DNA from: Guillardia theta CCMP2712 | Lineage: Eukaryota; Cryptophyceae; Pyrenomonadales; Geminigeraceae | Length of the DNA stretch: 64,000 bases | Assembly (NCBI RefSeq): GCF_000315625.1 | Contig: NW_005434665.1 | Span: 1,039,060 to 1,103,059, forward strand | Direction of reading: 5' to 3' | Shown here: positions 32,596-42,881 of the stretch, piece after piece | Layout: each line of letters opens with the position of its first letter | How positions within the stretch are numbered: position 1 is the stretch's first letter | The notes under the pieces: model-generated | Databases searched by the model: none | What the model was told of the DNA's origin: nothing | The model's input: the letters and a program-made list of their open reading frames with translations, nothing else | Made by a program: the position numbers and the translations under genes

Positions 32596-33291
32596 TGCTG
32601 ACAGACAACTCGGTTCACCCCACGTGCTTTGGTGTTTTAAGAAGAGGGATAAACAGTGAAACAAGATAGATAGAAATGCGAAGAACCCACAGTAGAACCT
32701 AGAGAGCAACGATAAAAAAAGACGATGGGGGATTCAGGAAAGAAGGGATCAGGAGTCGGAGGAGTCGGAGGAGGAGGAGGAGGAGGAGGAGTCGGAGGAG
32801 GAGGATCAGTTGGGGGATCGGGGGAGGGAAGGGAGCGAGGAGATAGAGGACGGGGCTGCCAAGAGGCGGGGGGGTGGAGCGGGAAGGAGGAGGGGGCAAG
32901 ACGCAAAGGGAAGATGAGGAACGTGGGAGGATACGGCCAATGGACTGATGAACACTGGTATAGGGGGTGGGGGTAGAAAATTTAACCTGATACACCCTTA
33001 TATTTAGTGTAAAAAATGGGGTCAGGGGTAGTAGGATTACACGGCAGTCAGGGTAGTGAAAGGAGCTCCTGGCATCCAACATGCTTGCAATCCATGGCGG
33101 CACTGCGACATTGTGGCAGGACAAGATACTCCAGCGATGAGCATGCACATGTTGAGGACTTCTTCTTCAGCTTGAGATGCCTGTATGCCCGACAGCTTCT
33201 TGGGCTCAATGATGCAGGCATTGTGACTGTGAGGTTTTGTTGTAAAACATGTCCTCGATGACTATGAAGCTCTGTTGTACCTAGGGAATCG
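32596..33291. other. Divergent intergenic region with GGA repeat and ACCCC-type tract
   Basis: 32755-32812 is a GGA/GTCGGA repeat. 32960-33040 carries the minus-strand form of the C-rich element (TACCCCCACCCCC and GACCCC on the minus strand), about 370 bp upstream of the small LRGG gene. The + strand frame across 33003-33261 is probably 5' untranslated sequence. Confidence 0.5.
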
Positions 33292-33675
33292 ATGGGAGGT
33301 ACTAGGAAGGTGCTGTTGACAAGCACTCTCCTCGCTGTGCTACTGGCCTCGTGGTTGAGATCCTCGGACTGTGTCAAAGAACCTCCTTCATCCAAGGGAA
33401 ACAGCCAGCCAATCGCAGAGAAGTCGAGTTCAGCCTCTCTGCACAACGTGAAGGCTGCCTTCCATGCACTGATGGCCAAGGAGAATAAAATCAGCAAGAG
33501 GAAGAAGGAAGACACCGGACGCAGCGAATGGCAGGAGGAGACGAAAGCAAGGTGGACAGCAGACGACTTTCCTAACAGGTTCGACGTTGTGCCGGGAAAC
33601 TCGTGGGATGGCATCGACCGCTCTAACGGCTACGAGAGGTTTGCACAAGGAGCCATGGAGCAGAAAGTTATGTAG
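33292..33675 (+). CDS. BUD13-like C-terminal domain behind a signal peptide
   Basis: 127 residues, one exon. Residues 5-25 are hydrophobic (KVLLTSTLLAVLLASWLRSS), a likely signal peptide. The rest is basic and ends PNRFDVVPGNSWDGIDRSNG, the conserved tail signature of BUD13/CWC26 (usually PNR..I.PG..WDGVDRSNG). BUD13 is a subunit of the RES complex of the spliceosome and is normally nuclear and much longer. A secreted-type leader on a splicing factor makes sense if it is imported to the periplastid space and nucleomorph (inference). After the TAG the same frame stays open for 35 codons (RRLLRKQDRRLEQEMLKEVQ), so the C terminus may be longer through splicing or a sequence change. Confidence 0.65.
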   Translation: MGGTRKVLLTSTLLAVLLASWLRSSDCVKEPPSSKGNSQPIAEKSSSASLHNVKAAFHALMAKENKISKRKKEDTGRSEWQEETKARWTADDFPNRFDVVPGNSWDGIDRSNGYERFAQGAMEQKVM

Positions 33676-33868
33676 ACCTGCAGGCGACTTCTGCGCAAGC
33701 AAGACAGGAGGCTCGAGCAGGAGATGCTCAAGGAGGTGCAGGAGCCTCAGCAGCTCTTCGAAGACAACGGTATTCATTGTTGAGGTCTTGTTTGCGCCCC
33801 TGACACTCGTCCAGTGCAAGAGTTTGATTCAGAGGATTAGAACTCTCAAAGTCTGCTTGGAAGAGAGC

Positions 33869-35105
33869 CTAGACTACAGTCTTGCCTGCGTCCTCGTCTT
33901 CTTCTTCCTCCTTTACAGGTTCTTCCTCCTCCGGAGGAGGGGATATGGGATCTGTAACGCCCTTGGCTCGTTTCCGTACCTTGTGAAGCTGAGCAATAAA
34001 GCCCGTGTGTCCGATCTGAAAGACGTCACTTGTCAGATCTACGAGACGAGAGGACGGTTGAGAAGGAGGGGAACGTGATGGTGGAGAGTTGGCGTGAGGA
34101 AAGTACAGAGGGAGGACAGAGGAGGAAGAATTAGGAGCCATGTCAAACAAGAACCTGTCGGAAGCTCGGGTGAGCGACTGGCAACTTCACATCCCATGTA
34201 CGATGGGAGACTTCAAGGACGCGAGTGAGCGTAAGGGACAGGCCCGAGTTGCTGAGGGCGTCCATGAAGAAGGTGATCTGAGTGATGTTGGGGCAGAGGA
34301 GGATGAGACTTCCGCTGTACTTGAGCGCTTTCTCCGCGCGGGAGAGAGCCAACCATGGCTCCATCATGTCAAGAATGATCGCATCCGCACACTCATGCGG
34401 CAAGTCAGCGTCGCACAAGTCAAGGTGGTGGAGGAGAACATTGCCAGTGCGGAAGTCAGGGGTGAACCCAGCAAGATCCTTGCTGCTGTCGCCGCTCCCC
34501 TGCTCCTCCTCCATAGGAGAAGCTGAGTTCCTGGACAGCCAGGTGGAGATGTTCCGAGCAGCGTTACGAAGAGAGTCCACCCGACGATCAAAGCTCCACA
34601 CAACACCATCGGGTCCTACCGCCCGAGAGAGGAACAACGAGAGCCCTCCGCTGCCTGTCCCCGACTCGATCACTCTCATGCCATTCTCAAGGTCCGCCAG
34701 CATGACGATGGCAGCTGCATCCTTGGGATAGATCGGCGTGGCTGACCTGGGCATGTTCAACACGTACTCCTCGAGGGTCAAGGGACATGCTAGCAGACTT
34801 TTGCCACGGTGCGTGTGAACCATTCCTCCAAATCCAGTGCGCATGACGTCGTGATGCTTCACTTTCCCCATGTGACTGTGGAATTCGCCATTCATTGTTA
34901 CTCGAATTACGTACCTTTTCCTCGTGTCTGTCAGAACAACGTGTGCTCCCTCCTGGATCAGCAAGGGTTCCTCCTTCTCCTGAGCCGGTTCTGCTCCTCC
35001 GTCTATACTGCTCGGCTGGCAGAGTCTAAAAGCCGAAGTCTGGGACCTGAGAAGAGGTCTCGTCCTCTGCAGCAGCCTGGACAATGAGCCGGATATGCTC
35101 ATCAT
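33869..35105 (-). CDS. TRM61-type tRNA (adenine-58 N1) methyltransferase, organelle-leader form, 2 exons
   Basis: Exons 35105-34155 and 34015-33869 (intron 139 bp) give 365 residues. Domains: a basic leader (MMSISGSLSRLLQRTRPLLR), the TRM61 N-terminal beta region with HHDVMRTGFGGMVHTHRGK, SAM motif I VIESGTGSGGLSLFLSRAVG, and motif IV AIILDMMEPWLAL with the catalytic-type Asp. Family members methylate A58 of tRNA; cytosolic TRM61 works with TRM6, organellar and bacterial forms work alone. The leader suggests a mitochondrial or plastid form, TRMT61B-like. The C terminus is a Glu-rich tail after IGHTGFIAQLHK. It converges on the BUD13-like gene. Confidence 0.85.
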
Positions 35106-35190
35106 TGTCGTGGCAAAGGACGAAAGCACGAGCGAGAGTACCAACAGAGAATGGGGCGAAGTTACAGGAGGATGCGGAGAGATCAAGATT

Positions 35191-35334
35191 GGGGCAGGGA
35201 GGGAGCAGGGATGGGAGCAGGGATGGGATCAGGGGAGGGATCAGGGGAGGGAGCAGGGGAGGGAGCAGGGGAGGGAGCAGGGGAGGGAGCAGGGGAGGGA
35301 GCAGGGGAGGCAGGGAGAAGGGAGGGAGCAGGGG
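35191..35334. repeat. GGGAGCAGG minisatellite
   Basis: Tandem GGGAGCAGGGGA units, about ten copies with GGGATCAG variants at the left end. Non-coding; located just upstream of the TRM61-like start. Confidence 0.85.
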
Positions 35335-35384
35335 CTGCATCCGCAAACCCGCCTCATCGAGACGTTCAAAGAAAACCAACACTG

Positions 35385-35550
35385 AGACGCGCCGCCGGCG
35401 GCCGGGCCCACGGCCCCGGCGTCCGGCCAGTATTAGGAGTCCACCGGGGCCCCGCCATGCGGCCGCGGGCTCCGGAGGAACTCCCCGGGAGTGGCAGGGC
35501 CCGGCCCAGGTCCCTACCCGGCGGCTCCGAGTCAGTTTCAGTCTTCATTT
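35385..35550. other. GC-rich island
   Basis: CpG-rich block with GCCGCCGGCGGCCGGGCCC and CCGGGGCCCCGCC, flanked by ordinary sequence. It lies about 280-450 bp upstream of the TRM61-like start and next to the 3' end of the 1018-residue gene. Same compositional class as the islands at 20.8, 44.0 and 57-60 kb. Confidence 0.5.
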
Positions 35551-35608
35551 TCAAGTGCCATTCAAGGGAAGGGGCCGCACTGCGGCATGATTAAACTATT
35601 GATTTGAT

Positions 35609-38600
35609 TTACTGTTTGACCTCTATCATTGTAGACGATGCAAGCAGAGATGACTGAGAGAGGCCGCACGTCTTGTGTATGCGATGGTACTGGCTGGTGC
35701 CGCAATTTACAGCGATCTGTTTCCCCTTGTTCTCCTTCCCTTGCGTGTACGCGCTCGGAATCCAGGAAGAGATCGGAGACACCGAGCTCTCCCCCATAGC
35801 CCAACCATCCATCTCGATGAATTTCAGCTCATGAGGGGCCTGCCAGGACATCAGGAGAAGAGAAGCGAGGGAGCGATTGATGGGGTAAGCAGACGCACCT
35901 CGAACATGCACCTAACAAGCTCCTCGTCCCCAGTGCGGAACAGATTCCATAGGTGATGTGCAATCCACCCGGGCATCCAGCAGGGGACGCGAACACTTCC
36001 TTGCTTCCACTCCAGGAACCGAATCTCCCCAACGTCCCCGCATAACATCTGTATGATTCGTTAGTGCCCACGGAAAGGTTCAGATTCTTCGACAACCTTC
36101 CCGAGAAACCCGCTGGACTCAAACGCTTTGTGCAACGAAGAGTCTGCAAAGAAAGCAGCGAGCTGGGGGACATGTTCAACCAAGAACAAGCAGAGCAGGC
36201 GACGAACCTGAGAGGGGTAGAACATGGTGATGCAGGAATCTCGACGCGACGCGTTGCATACCACCACGTGCCCACAAGTGTCACGTGGCTTGTCGGGAGC
36301 CTCCTCCTGCATGTCTCGCTGAACCCATCCGATGCTGATCTCAGTACCACAGAGGGACCAGGTGACAGACTCTGGTTGGCAGATCTCGCTTAACGCGTTC
36401 TCGTCAATCCTCTGCTCCTCCTGATATCCATGGTTGAAGCCGACAACCACAACCTGCATCCCTCCCGGGTGTGAGCGTCCCGCTGCACTCGAACTCTCCT
36501 CCTGAGACGATTCCTCTTCCAGCATCATCTGCACGAACCGTACATGCTGCTCTTCCAGAACGAGATCCGACACAAATGAACAGACTTGCAAAATCTCGTT
36601 GCGCAGTCTTGCCTCTATTTCAGCAGAGATAGGAGTCGCCAGCATGACTCGTATTCTTTCAGACGGCAACGGATAAGGAGCGGAAGGGACCGCAATCAAT
36701 ATTCTAGTGAGGAGCTGAAGAGCGGAAGCAGCGACCCCATCAACGGCCGACGCGCCTCTTGCTTCAAACCGTTTTGTCAGCAGTCGTTTCAGCCGGGTCA
36801 GCTTGTTCGAAATCACGTTCCTATCACAAGTTGCAAGGTCTCCATCAAAGACAAGGAGCACTTCCTTCTGTCCGCTCGCCACCTCCAGTCGTGCTCTCTT
36901 GTTCTCTTGGTGACAATGATCGCTCGCGGTGCTTGACCCCTCAGCGTAAGCCATAGTCGAGTCTTCGCAGCTGTTCATCGCAATCAACTCTCTTTTCCCC
37001 GGACATGAATTCGTTGCCCTGTTTGAAGACTCTGCTTGTACAACATTCATGGCCTCATGAGGTTTGTTCTCTACGGACGGAGTTGGAGAAAAGTTCATGG
37101 GATTCATCAACCCGACATCCTTTTCGTCAAGTTCATCGACGTAGTTGAGAACTTGCATCCACGCCTGTGTGTCGCTGTTGTCAATGCCGCTTTCATTTAG
37201 CTCGTCATGAGCGAAATCCTTTAGAAAGCGATTGAGTGAGTCGACGCGTCCCTCTGAAATAAAAAAGTCAAGAAAGGGCAACGCAGCAGGAACAATGGAT
37301 GCAGTGAGTGCAGGCAGAATCTTACTCAATTCAGTATTTTCATGCTGAAGAAGTACAAGCTTGTCGTGCCAGGCAGTATTGTTCCGTTCTTCAATATCTT
37401 GCATAGAAACAACTGATTCACCGGCACGGGACTCGGCAAAGCTACCTGTTCTTGCTTCGAAGGGCTGGATGTCCTGCAACGGAATTTCAGTGCAAATGCC
37501 AAACATAAGCACATTTGAGTTTTTTCACTTACAGCCAAGTTACTGTTACTGGGAGAAGCATTGCATGATGGCTCCTGGCTGCAGCTAGTTTGATCCAAGA
37601 AGGGATAGCCCGTGAAGCCATTGCTTGGAATTGGAACTGAATTTGATGGAATCTGTTGATTTCCTTGTTTTTGAGGATACACTTGACCAGCTGGAACATC
37701 AGGCATGGCCTCAACAAATCGGTTTCGTGCCCCCTCTATCTTTGCCATTTCCAAATGCTTTGAATGTGCATGCGCTCGTAGACTATCTTCGAAACTGACC
37801 TGTGACATAACTCCGGCATATCCCTGCATCGGCACTGAGCCGGTTGCATTGAGGAACCCACTCGTGAAGTTCATATACTGTATTTGCTGGAGCCTCAGGC
37901 CTTCGGCATCGTTTCGCTGAAAAGGAACCAGAGATTTTTGCATGACATCATTCGAAACCTGACTTGAAAGGTGTTTCCCAGCATCCTGCCACATGGACCC
38001 CCGGTTGGCCGGCCACTCTGCATTGTAATATGGATCATTGCTCTCCTGCAGCATAACAGGATGCTGCAGGTATTGCGCATTCATGCCGGTGCTTCGCCAT
38101 GCACCCTCCATGTTTCCAGCTCGGAAATGCTGGCAAGGACGTCAGCAAGTGATGTTGAAAGACGTTGTCGGTTACCCCGTGCACTTGGTCAAGAGCGCTC
38201 ATATGTGTCTGTGAGCCGCAGTGTTTCTTCCACTTCCTGCCAGCACGAGAATCATGACATACTCCATTCCCTGTTGTCATGTAGACTTCTAACCTCGGAG
38301 CAACCCAACATTTCGCTTTCGTACATCCCATAATAGCCTTTGCGCAGGACACTCCGCAACAAACAGAGCACCATTGGTAGTACTTTCTCGTCGGCTTGTT
38401 GTAGACGCCACCTTTCCCTATCTCCTGCTTCCCTTGCGTGTAAACCACCAGCGACGGCCCAGCCCATGGCACCGTCTTGGGAACACCGGCTTCGTGGTGT
38501 TCAGAGGCTGATGAGACAATCGGATTTCAATGACATGTGAAAGACCAAAAAACAAGCTCTCTCAGTTTCACCTTTAGAGATCTCGGATCGTTGTACAATC

Positions 38601-39000
38601 TGCCAATCACCTTGGCATTGCGGTCTGTAATACTCTAGAATCTCCTCGTTGCCCTCGTTGATGATGCACATGTAGGTGGATCCGACTTCATCAAATAGCA
38701 AGACCTGAGTTGGCCCTTTGTGAGCAAGCATACAAATGGTATAAAGAGCAAAGGATCATCTACCTCCTTTTTCCGAACTCCTCCTTCCATCAATGGCAGC
38801 GACACGCTAGCACCCTCTGCCCTCCTTGATTCCCCGCCACGTCCGTGCATGGACTGGTCATTCTCGTACAAGTCCGGCTGTCCTCCTCCTCCACCATCGC
38901 TGTCGTCTTGTGGTTCTCTTTTGAAGACGCTGCTCTGGCTCGTTTGTCCTCCCCCGACTCCCTCCTCATCCTCCTCCAGCCCTAGCACCCGCGCCTCCAT
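35609..39000 (-). CDS. Large orphan protein (1018 residues) with Cys/His-rich N-terminal module, 7 exons
   Basis: Exons 39000-38764, 38704-38572, 38507-38176, 38129-37533, 37473-36097, 36048-35899 and 35839-35609 stay in frame. After an acidic, Gly/Glu-rich start there is VLLFDEVGSTYMCIINEGNE, then a Cys-rich module (YYQWCSVCCGVSC, CTKAKCWVAPRLEVY, GVCHDSRAGRKWKKHC) that looks like a zinc-binding fold I cannot name. A Gln/Asn/Met-rich middle (about residues 240-430) resembles activation or low-complexity regions of nuclear regulators. The C-terminal half has an alpha/beta region (KEVLLVFDGDLATCDRNVIS, MQVVVVGFNHGY). No signal peptide. Nuclear regulatory role is only a guess. The last exon's tail may include unspliced sequence. 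Confidence 0.65.
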
Positions 39001-40313
39001 GCTCCTGAGCCCAACCAACCCGCTCACCCCTCCCCCCCCGCCTCACATTTAACCCCACCCTAGTACCCTCCAAGTCCTTCACTTTCAACCCCCTCCACCC
39101 TCCACCCCTCCATCATCAAACATTCTTACCCCACTACCCCTACTTTCCTTTCAATTTTCCTTTCCATGTCGTCTTTCCTTTACACCCCACCCCTAAGTCT
39201 TATGTCTAAGGCTACCCCCTACCCCCTCCTTCACCACACCTGCTGCGAATTCTCGCCCCAAACTTTTTAACCCCCTACCCCTCATGTTAATCACCCACCC
39301 CATTTTTGAGGTGTTTCAACCCGGTAGTATCTAGCAATAATCTAAACCCCATGGGATCACACCACCCCTCAAGTCCCCTTCAGCTTGCAGCCCCCAATTT
39401 TCATCACCCTCGTTCACCATCGCATCATCACCCTCATTCACAGCATTACTCCAGCTCATCGCCCTCATTCCCCTCTACGCCTTCTGCTGTCCTCTAGTCC
39501 CCCAGTGCGCTACATGCACACAGCTCCATGCTCGTGCTCGTTCTCCTCTCCTCCCTCCCTCCTCCCTCCCTCCTCCTCTCCTCCCCCTGAAGTATTTCTT
39601 CTGCTGCACACCAGCTTCCTCTAACGCGTTCCCCCATCTCCTCTCCTCCATCATCTTTGTTCTGTGTATGGTCAGCTCAACTTCCAGATTCCTTCGAAAA
39701 GATTTGGATTTCCCTTCCCTTCCTTTCTTTCCACCCCCTCATCGTCCTTTTCCCTTGATCTCCTCTGAAGACTACGAATCTCATTGTGGCTACATCCCTG
39801 ATTAGTCTTCCTATCACTTCTGTCTCGTTATCTCGTGGATTCTTGACGTTTCAACCCTCCACACATTTCATCGGGCCTCCAGCAGTATCTTATTGCTCTC
39901 CTTTGTTCTTCTTTTAGAAGCGTCTTTTCTTCCTTCCTCCTCTTTTGGTGGATGTTGAACGTGTTGCACACCGATGGTTTCTTGAAGAGCATGCTAATAG
40001 TAGTGTAAAAGAGATCAGTTGATTAGCTCGACAACCATTTGGCCCATGCTCGCCCACGTCGAGTTAAGATTTCGTTTCCATGCTTCGTTCTCTTATATTC
40101 ATTGAAATCTCAATCGTATGCATTTAGGATGGTTCTTGTCATCCTGTCCTGTTCATGGCTGATGTTGTTTTTGACATTCTCTCGATAGTCATTTATTGCA
40201 ATCTAGTGCACAAGCCCACAGTGCCGATGATCTTTGTTGTTCGACCTGCTCGAGGACCATTACATGAGACTGATGATCGTTTTCTTCCAGTTATTTCAAG
40301 AAAGTTAGCGGCC
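39001..40313. other. Intergenic: long ACCCC-rich tract then pyrimidine-rich DNA
   Basis: 39025-39400 is full of ACCCC/TACCCC/CACCCC words, including AACCCCCTACCCCTCATG. 39400-40100 is C/T-rich without a supported gene. A frame open from 40155 upstream of the syntaxin Met at 40314 could lengthen that protein. Confidence 0.55.
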
Positions 40314-41689
40314 ATGCCTAAGGCCGCTGGGGTTGAGATGAAATCGCTGTTGGCGAACGACAGCGTAGCGAGCGAATCCATGAATTCCATGTCCGCTGAT
40401 GACAACCCCAACTTGTCTGGCTCGATCGACATCCTATGGCAGCTCATTGACGGGATCAAACAAATCAGCGATCATGTGGTGGTGGAAGTGAACAATGAAC
40501 AGACGCCAGCTCTGATGGAAGAGTTTTTTGAGAAGGTGTGAATTTTCATTCTCAGTTCTTCGTGATCTCGTTCGTCTGTTGTTTTGCCTGAGGTTGTGGA
40601 ATAGGTGAATTCCGTCAAGGGGGAAATGAGTTCAATAAGGAAAAATATTAACACAATGAAAGAGCTTCAATCCAAAATAATAACTGAGGTTTCCCAAACA
40701 AAATCAAAAGGTTGGTAACGAATCGACGATCGTTTGTAGCTGATATTTTGTGAAAGATCATGCTAGCCGGCTGGAGAGCACTATGAATGAAACTTCGAAG
40801 ATTGCCAAGAGGGTAAGTCGCACAAGAATCACACCAATCTTGCAGCCATGAAATGTGGATAGTGACGTGATTTTTGGTAGATCAAAGATAGCTTGCATGA
40901 TATGGAATCAGAGAATGAAACATATAAGGAGAAGCACGGGGAGGGTTCTTCTCAAGCTAAGATCCACATCAATATTCATGGTTGGTGATTTCAATCCCGA
41001 AGAAATCGCCTTGATGAAGCATGCAGGCTCCTTAACGAAGAAATTCGTCGAATTGATGCAAGAATACGAAGAAACACAGGGGAAATACAAGTCTCTTCTT
41101 CATGAAAGGGTTGAGCGACAGGTATCGTTGGATTTCTGTCTAATGGTACATGACGACTCAAAGGTCAAAGTTGTAAATCCAAACGCAACAGAAGAAGAAA
41201 TCAAGCAAGCGGTTGAAAGTGGGGGGAGCGATATCTTTGCCGACAGACTGCTCTCTAAAGCGGATCAGGTGACAGGCTCTGGACCTTGGTGGCCCCCGAA
41301 CTAATTCGATTCTCTTTCAGGTTGCATTGAACGCATATGCTGAAGTTCAAAGCAAGCACGAGGAGCTCATGAAGCTTGAGGCCTCCATCCGTGAAGTCCA
41401 TCAGCTCTTCATGGACATGGCGATCATGGTAGAACAGCAGGGGGAGATGCTAGACAACATCGAAGAGCTGGTCTCAAAATCTGCTGAGGTTGCTATTTGC
41501 TTCTTAGTTCTGTCTCGCACTTGCTGAACCTTTTCTCAGTATACTGAGAGTGGAGTCGAGCAACTCATACAAGCCAAGAAGCTACAGAAGAAAGCACGCA
41601 AGAAGATGTGTTGTCTGGTCGTATGCTTCACAGTCGGTCTCCTTATCATGCTCTCCTTCGTCACGAATTTCTTGATTCCTAGAATATAA
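40314..41689 (+). CDS. Syntaxin (Qa-SNARE), 8 exons
   Basis: Exons 40314-40535, 40605-40710, 40757-40812, 40881-40980, 41027-41121, 41164-41268, 41321-41488 and 41540-41689 give 333 residues. Habc region: helices with IDGIKQISDHV, then LTKKFVELMQEYEETQGKYK and LLHERVERQ. The SNARE motif runs LEASIREVHQLFMDMAIMVE then QQGEMLDNIEELVSKSAEY, with Gln at the zero layer (FMDMAIMVEQQGEMLD). A C-terminal membrane anchor (CCLVVCFTVGLLIMLSFV) closes it. Plasma-membrane-type syntaxins drive vesicle fusion with SNAP-25-like and VAMP partners. The start was set at the Met before KAAGVEMKSLL; an upstream in-frame Met at 40155 is less likely. Confidence 0.9.
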
Positions 41690-41999
41690 ATTATTAATTT
41701 CGCGTTCATCGAACCCTCAACAGCTGCTATGCTCGTCACGTATGATCCGTTCAATCCCGCTGACAAGTTTTGGAAGCAATGATAGGCAACGATAGGAGCT
41801 AATGTGAGGGGCGAAGTCAAAGGGAGTATGTTAGTGAGCTTCCTTGAGACGGTATAAGTTGCTTCTGATTCATTATGTATTCATGTAAGGCTGATGCTTC
41901 TTTCAACCTCGTGCACACGGAACGCTTCGCCCTGTGGCTCAAACCTTGGGTGTGGCAAAAATAAAGTTCTATACAGTGATCACATCGGAGATGAATAAT
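41690..41999. other. Convergent intergenic gap between syntaxin and bHLH genes
   Basis: About 310 bp of ordinary sequence between two 3' ends. Nothing recognised. Confidence 0.6.
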
Positions 42000-42881
42000 T
42001 TAACGAGAGAGGGACTCCTGAATCGACTGCTTCTTGGGAGGCAGCCCAGCTTCGCGAGAGAGGTGATCATTCTCCTCTTGCAACTCCTGCACTCACGTCA
42101 CGCCGTCGACTTCACCTCCCCCGACAACCACCTGATTCTGGCGCTCTAGCTCCACTTTACGTAGAGTCAGGGCCTCAGCATCTGATTGCAGCTTCCTGAT
42201 AAAGTCGATGGCCTCGTTCAAGATGGTCGCCTTGTCCACCGGCGCCTCTCGACAGCCAGGCAGGAGCTCTTTCAGCTCGTTCATCTTGTCGTTTATTCTT
42301 TGCCTCCTCTTCTGCTCCGTTGCATTGTGCGACTCCTTCCTCCTCTGCGTCTGACCGAGAGGATTCATCCCCACAGGACTGCCATCCTGTTCTCCCGAGG
42401 CCCTGCAAGCTCATGCGTTAGGAGAGCAGGTCGCTACAGTTAGGTAGAAGTAGCTTTCACCTGCGCTTTAGTCCCGAACTGACGGGCATGTGATTCAAGA
42501 GGCTGCTGTTGCTCGGCTGCGTCCAGCCAGCATCTGCAGCGAAGGCTTGGACCACAGGGATGTGATTCACGACTGTGATGGTGCCGGGAGGTCCTTGAGC
42601 TGAGCTAGTCAGAGGCATGGAGACTCCTCCTGCTAGGGCCACTGCGAGCAGTCAACAGCACTGCAAGTGAAACGACACTGCAAGATTTCAAGAAGGTACA
42701 CGTATGTTGGGGGGATTGGAAGTGAGAGAGAGCATCGAACTCTTTCCTTACCTTGGGACATGATCTGCGAGTTGGGTTGACCGCTCAGAGCACTGACGAC
42801 TGAGACAGGAGACGTGACGGGGTTCGTAGATAGATATGCGTGAGCAACGCTTGGCGGAGGCACTGCAGGGGCTGTAGCCAT
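42000..42881 (-). CDS. bHLH-leucine zipper transcription factor, 4 exons
   Basis: Exons 42881-42752, 42641-42461, 42402-42132 and 42086-42000 give 222 residues. The bHLH reads RRKESHNATEQKRRQRINDK, MNELKELLPG, then APVDKATILNEAIDFIRKLQ. The basic region has the H-E-R pattern that recognises CACGTG/E-boxes. The last exon extends the helix as a zipper (LTLRKVELERQNQELQEEND). The N terminus is Pro/Ser/Ala-rich. The intron before the last exon (45 bp) reads through in frame to an early stop if retained, so two protein forms are possible. A palindromic double CACGTG hairpin lies 0.8 kb upstream. Confidence 0.88.
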
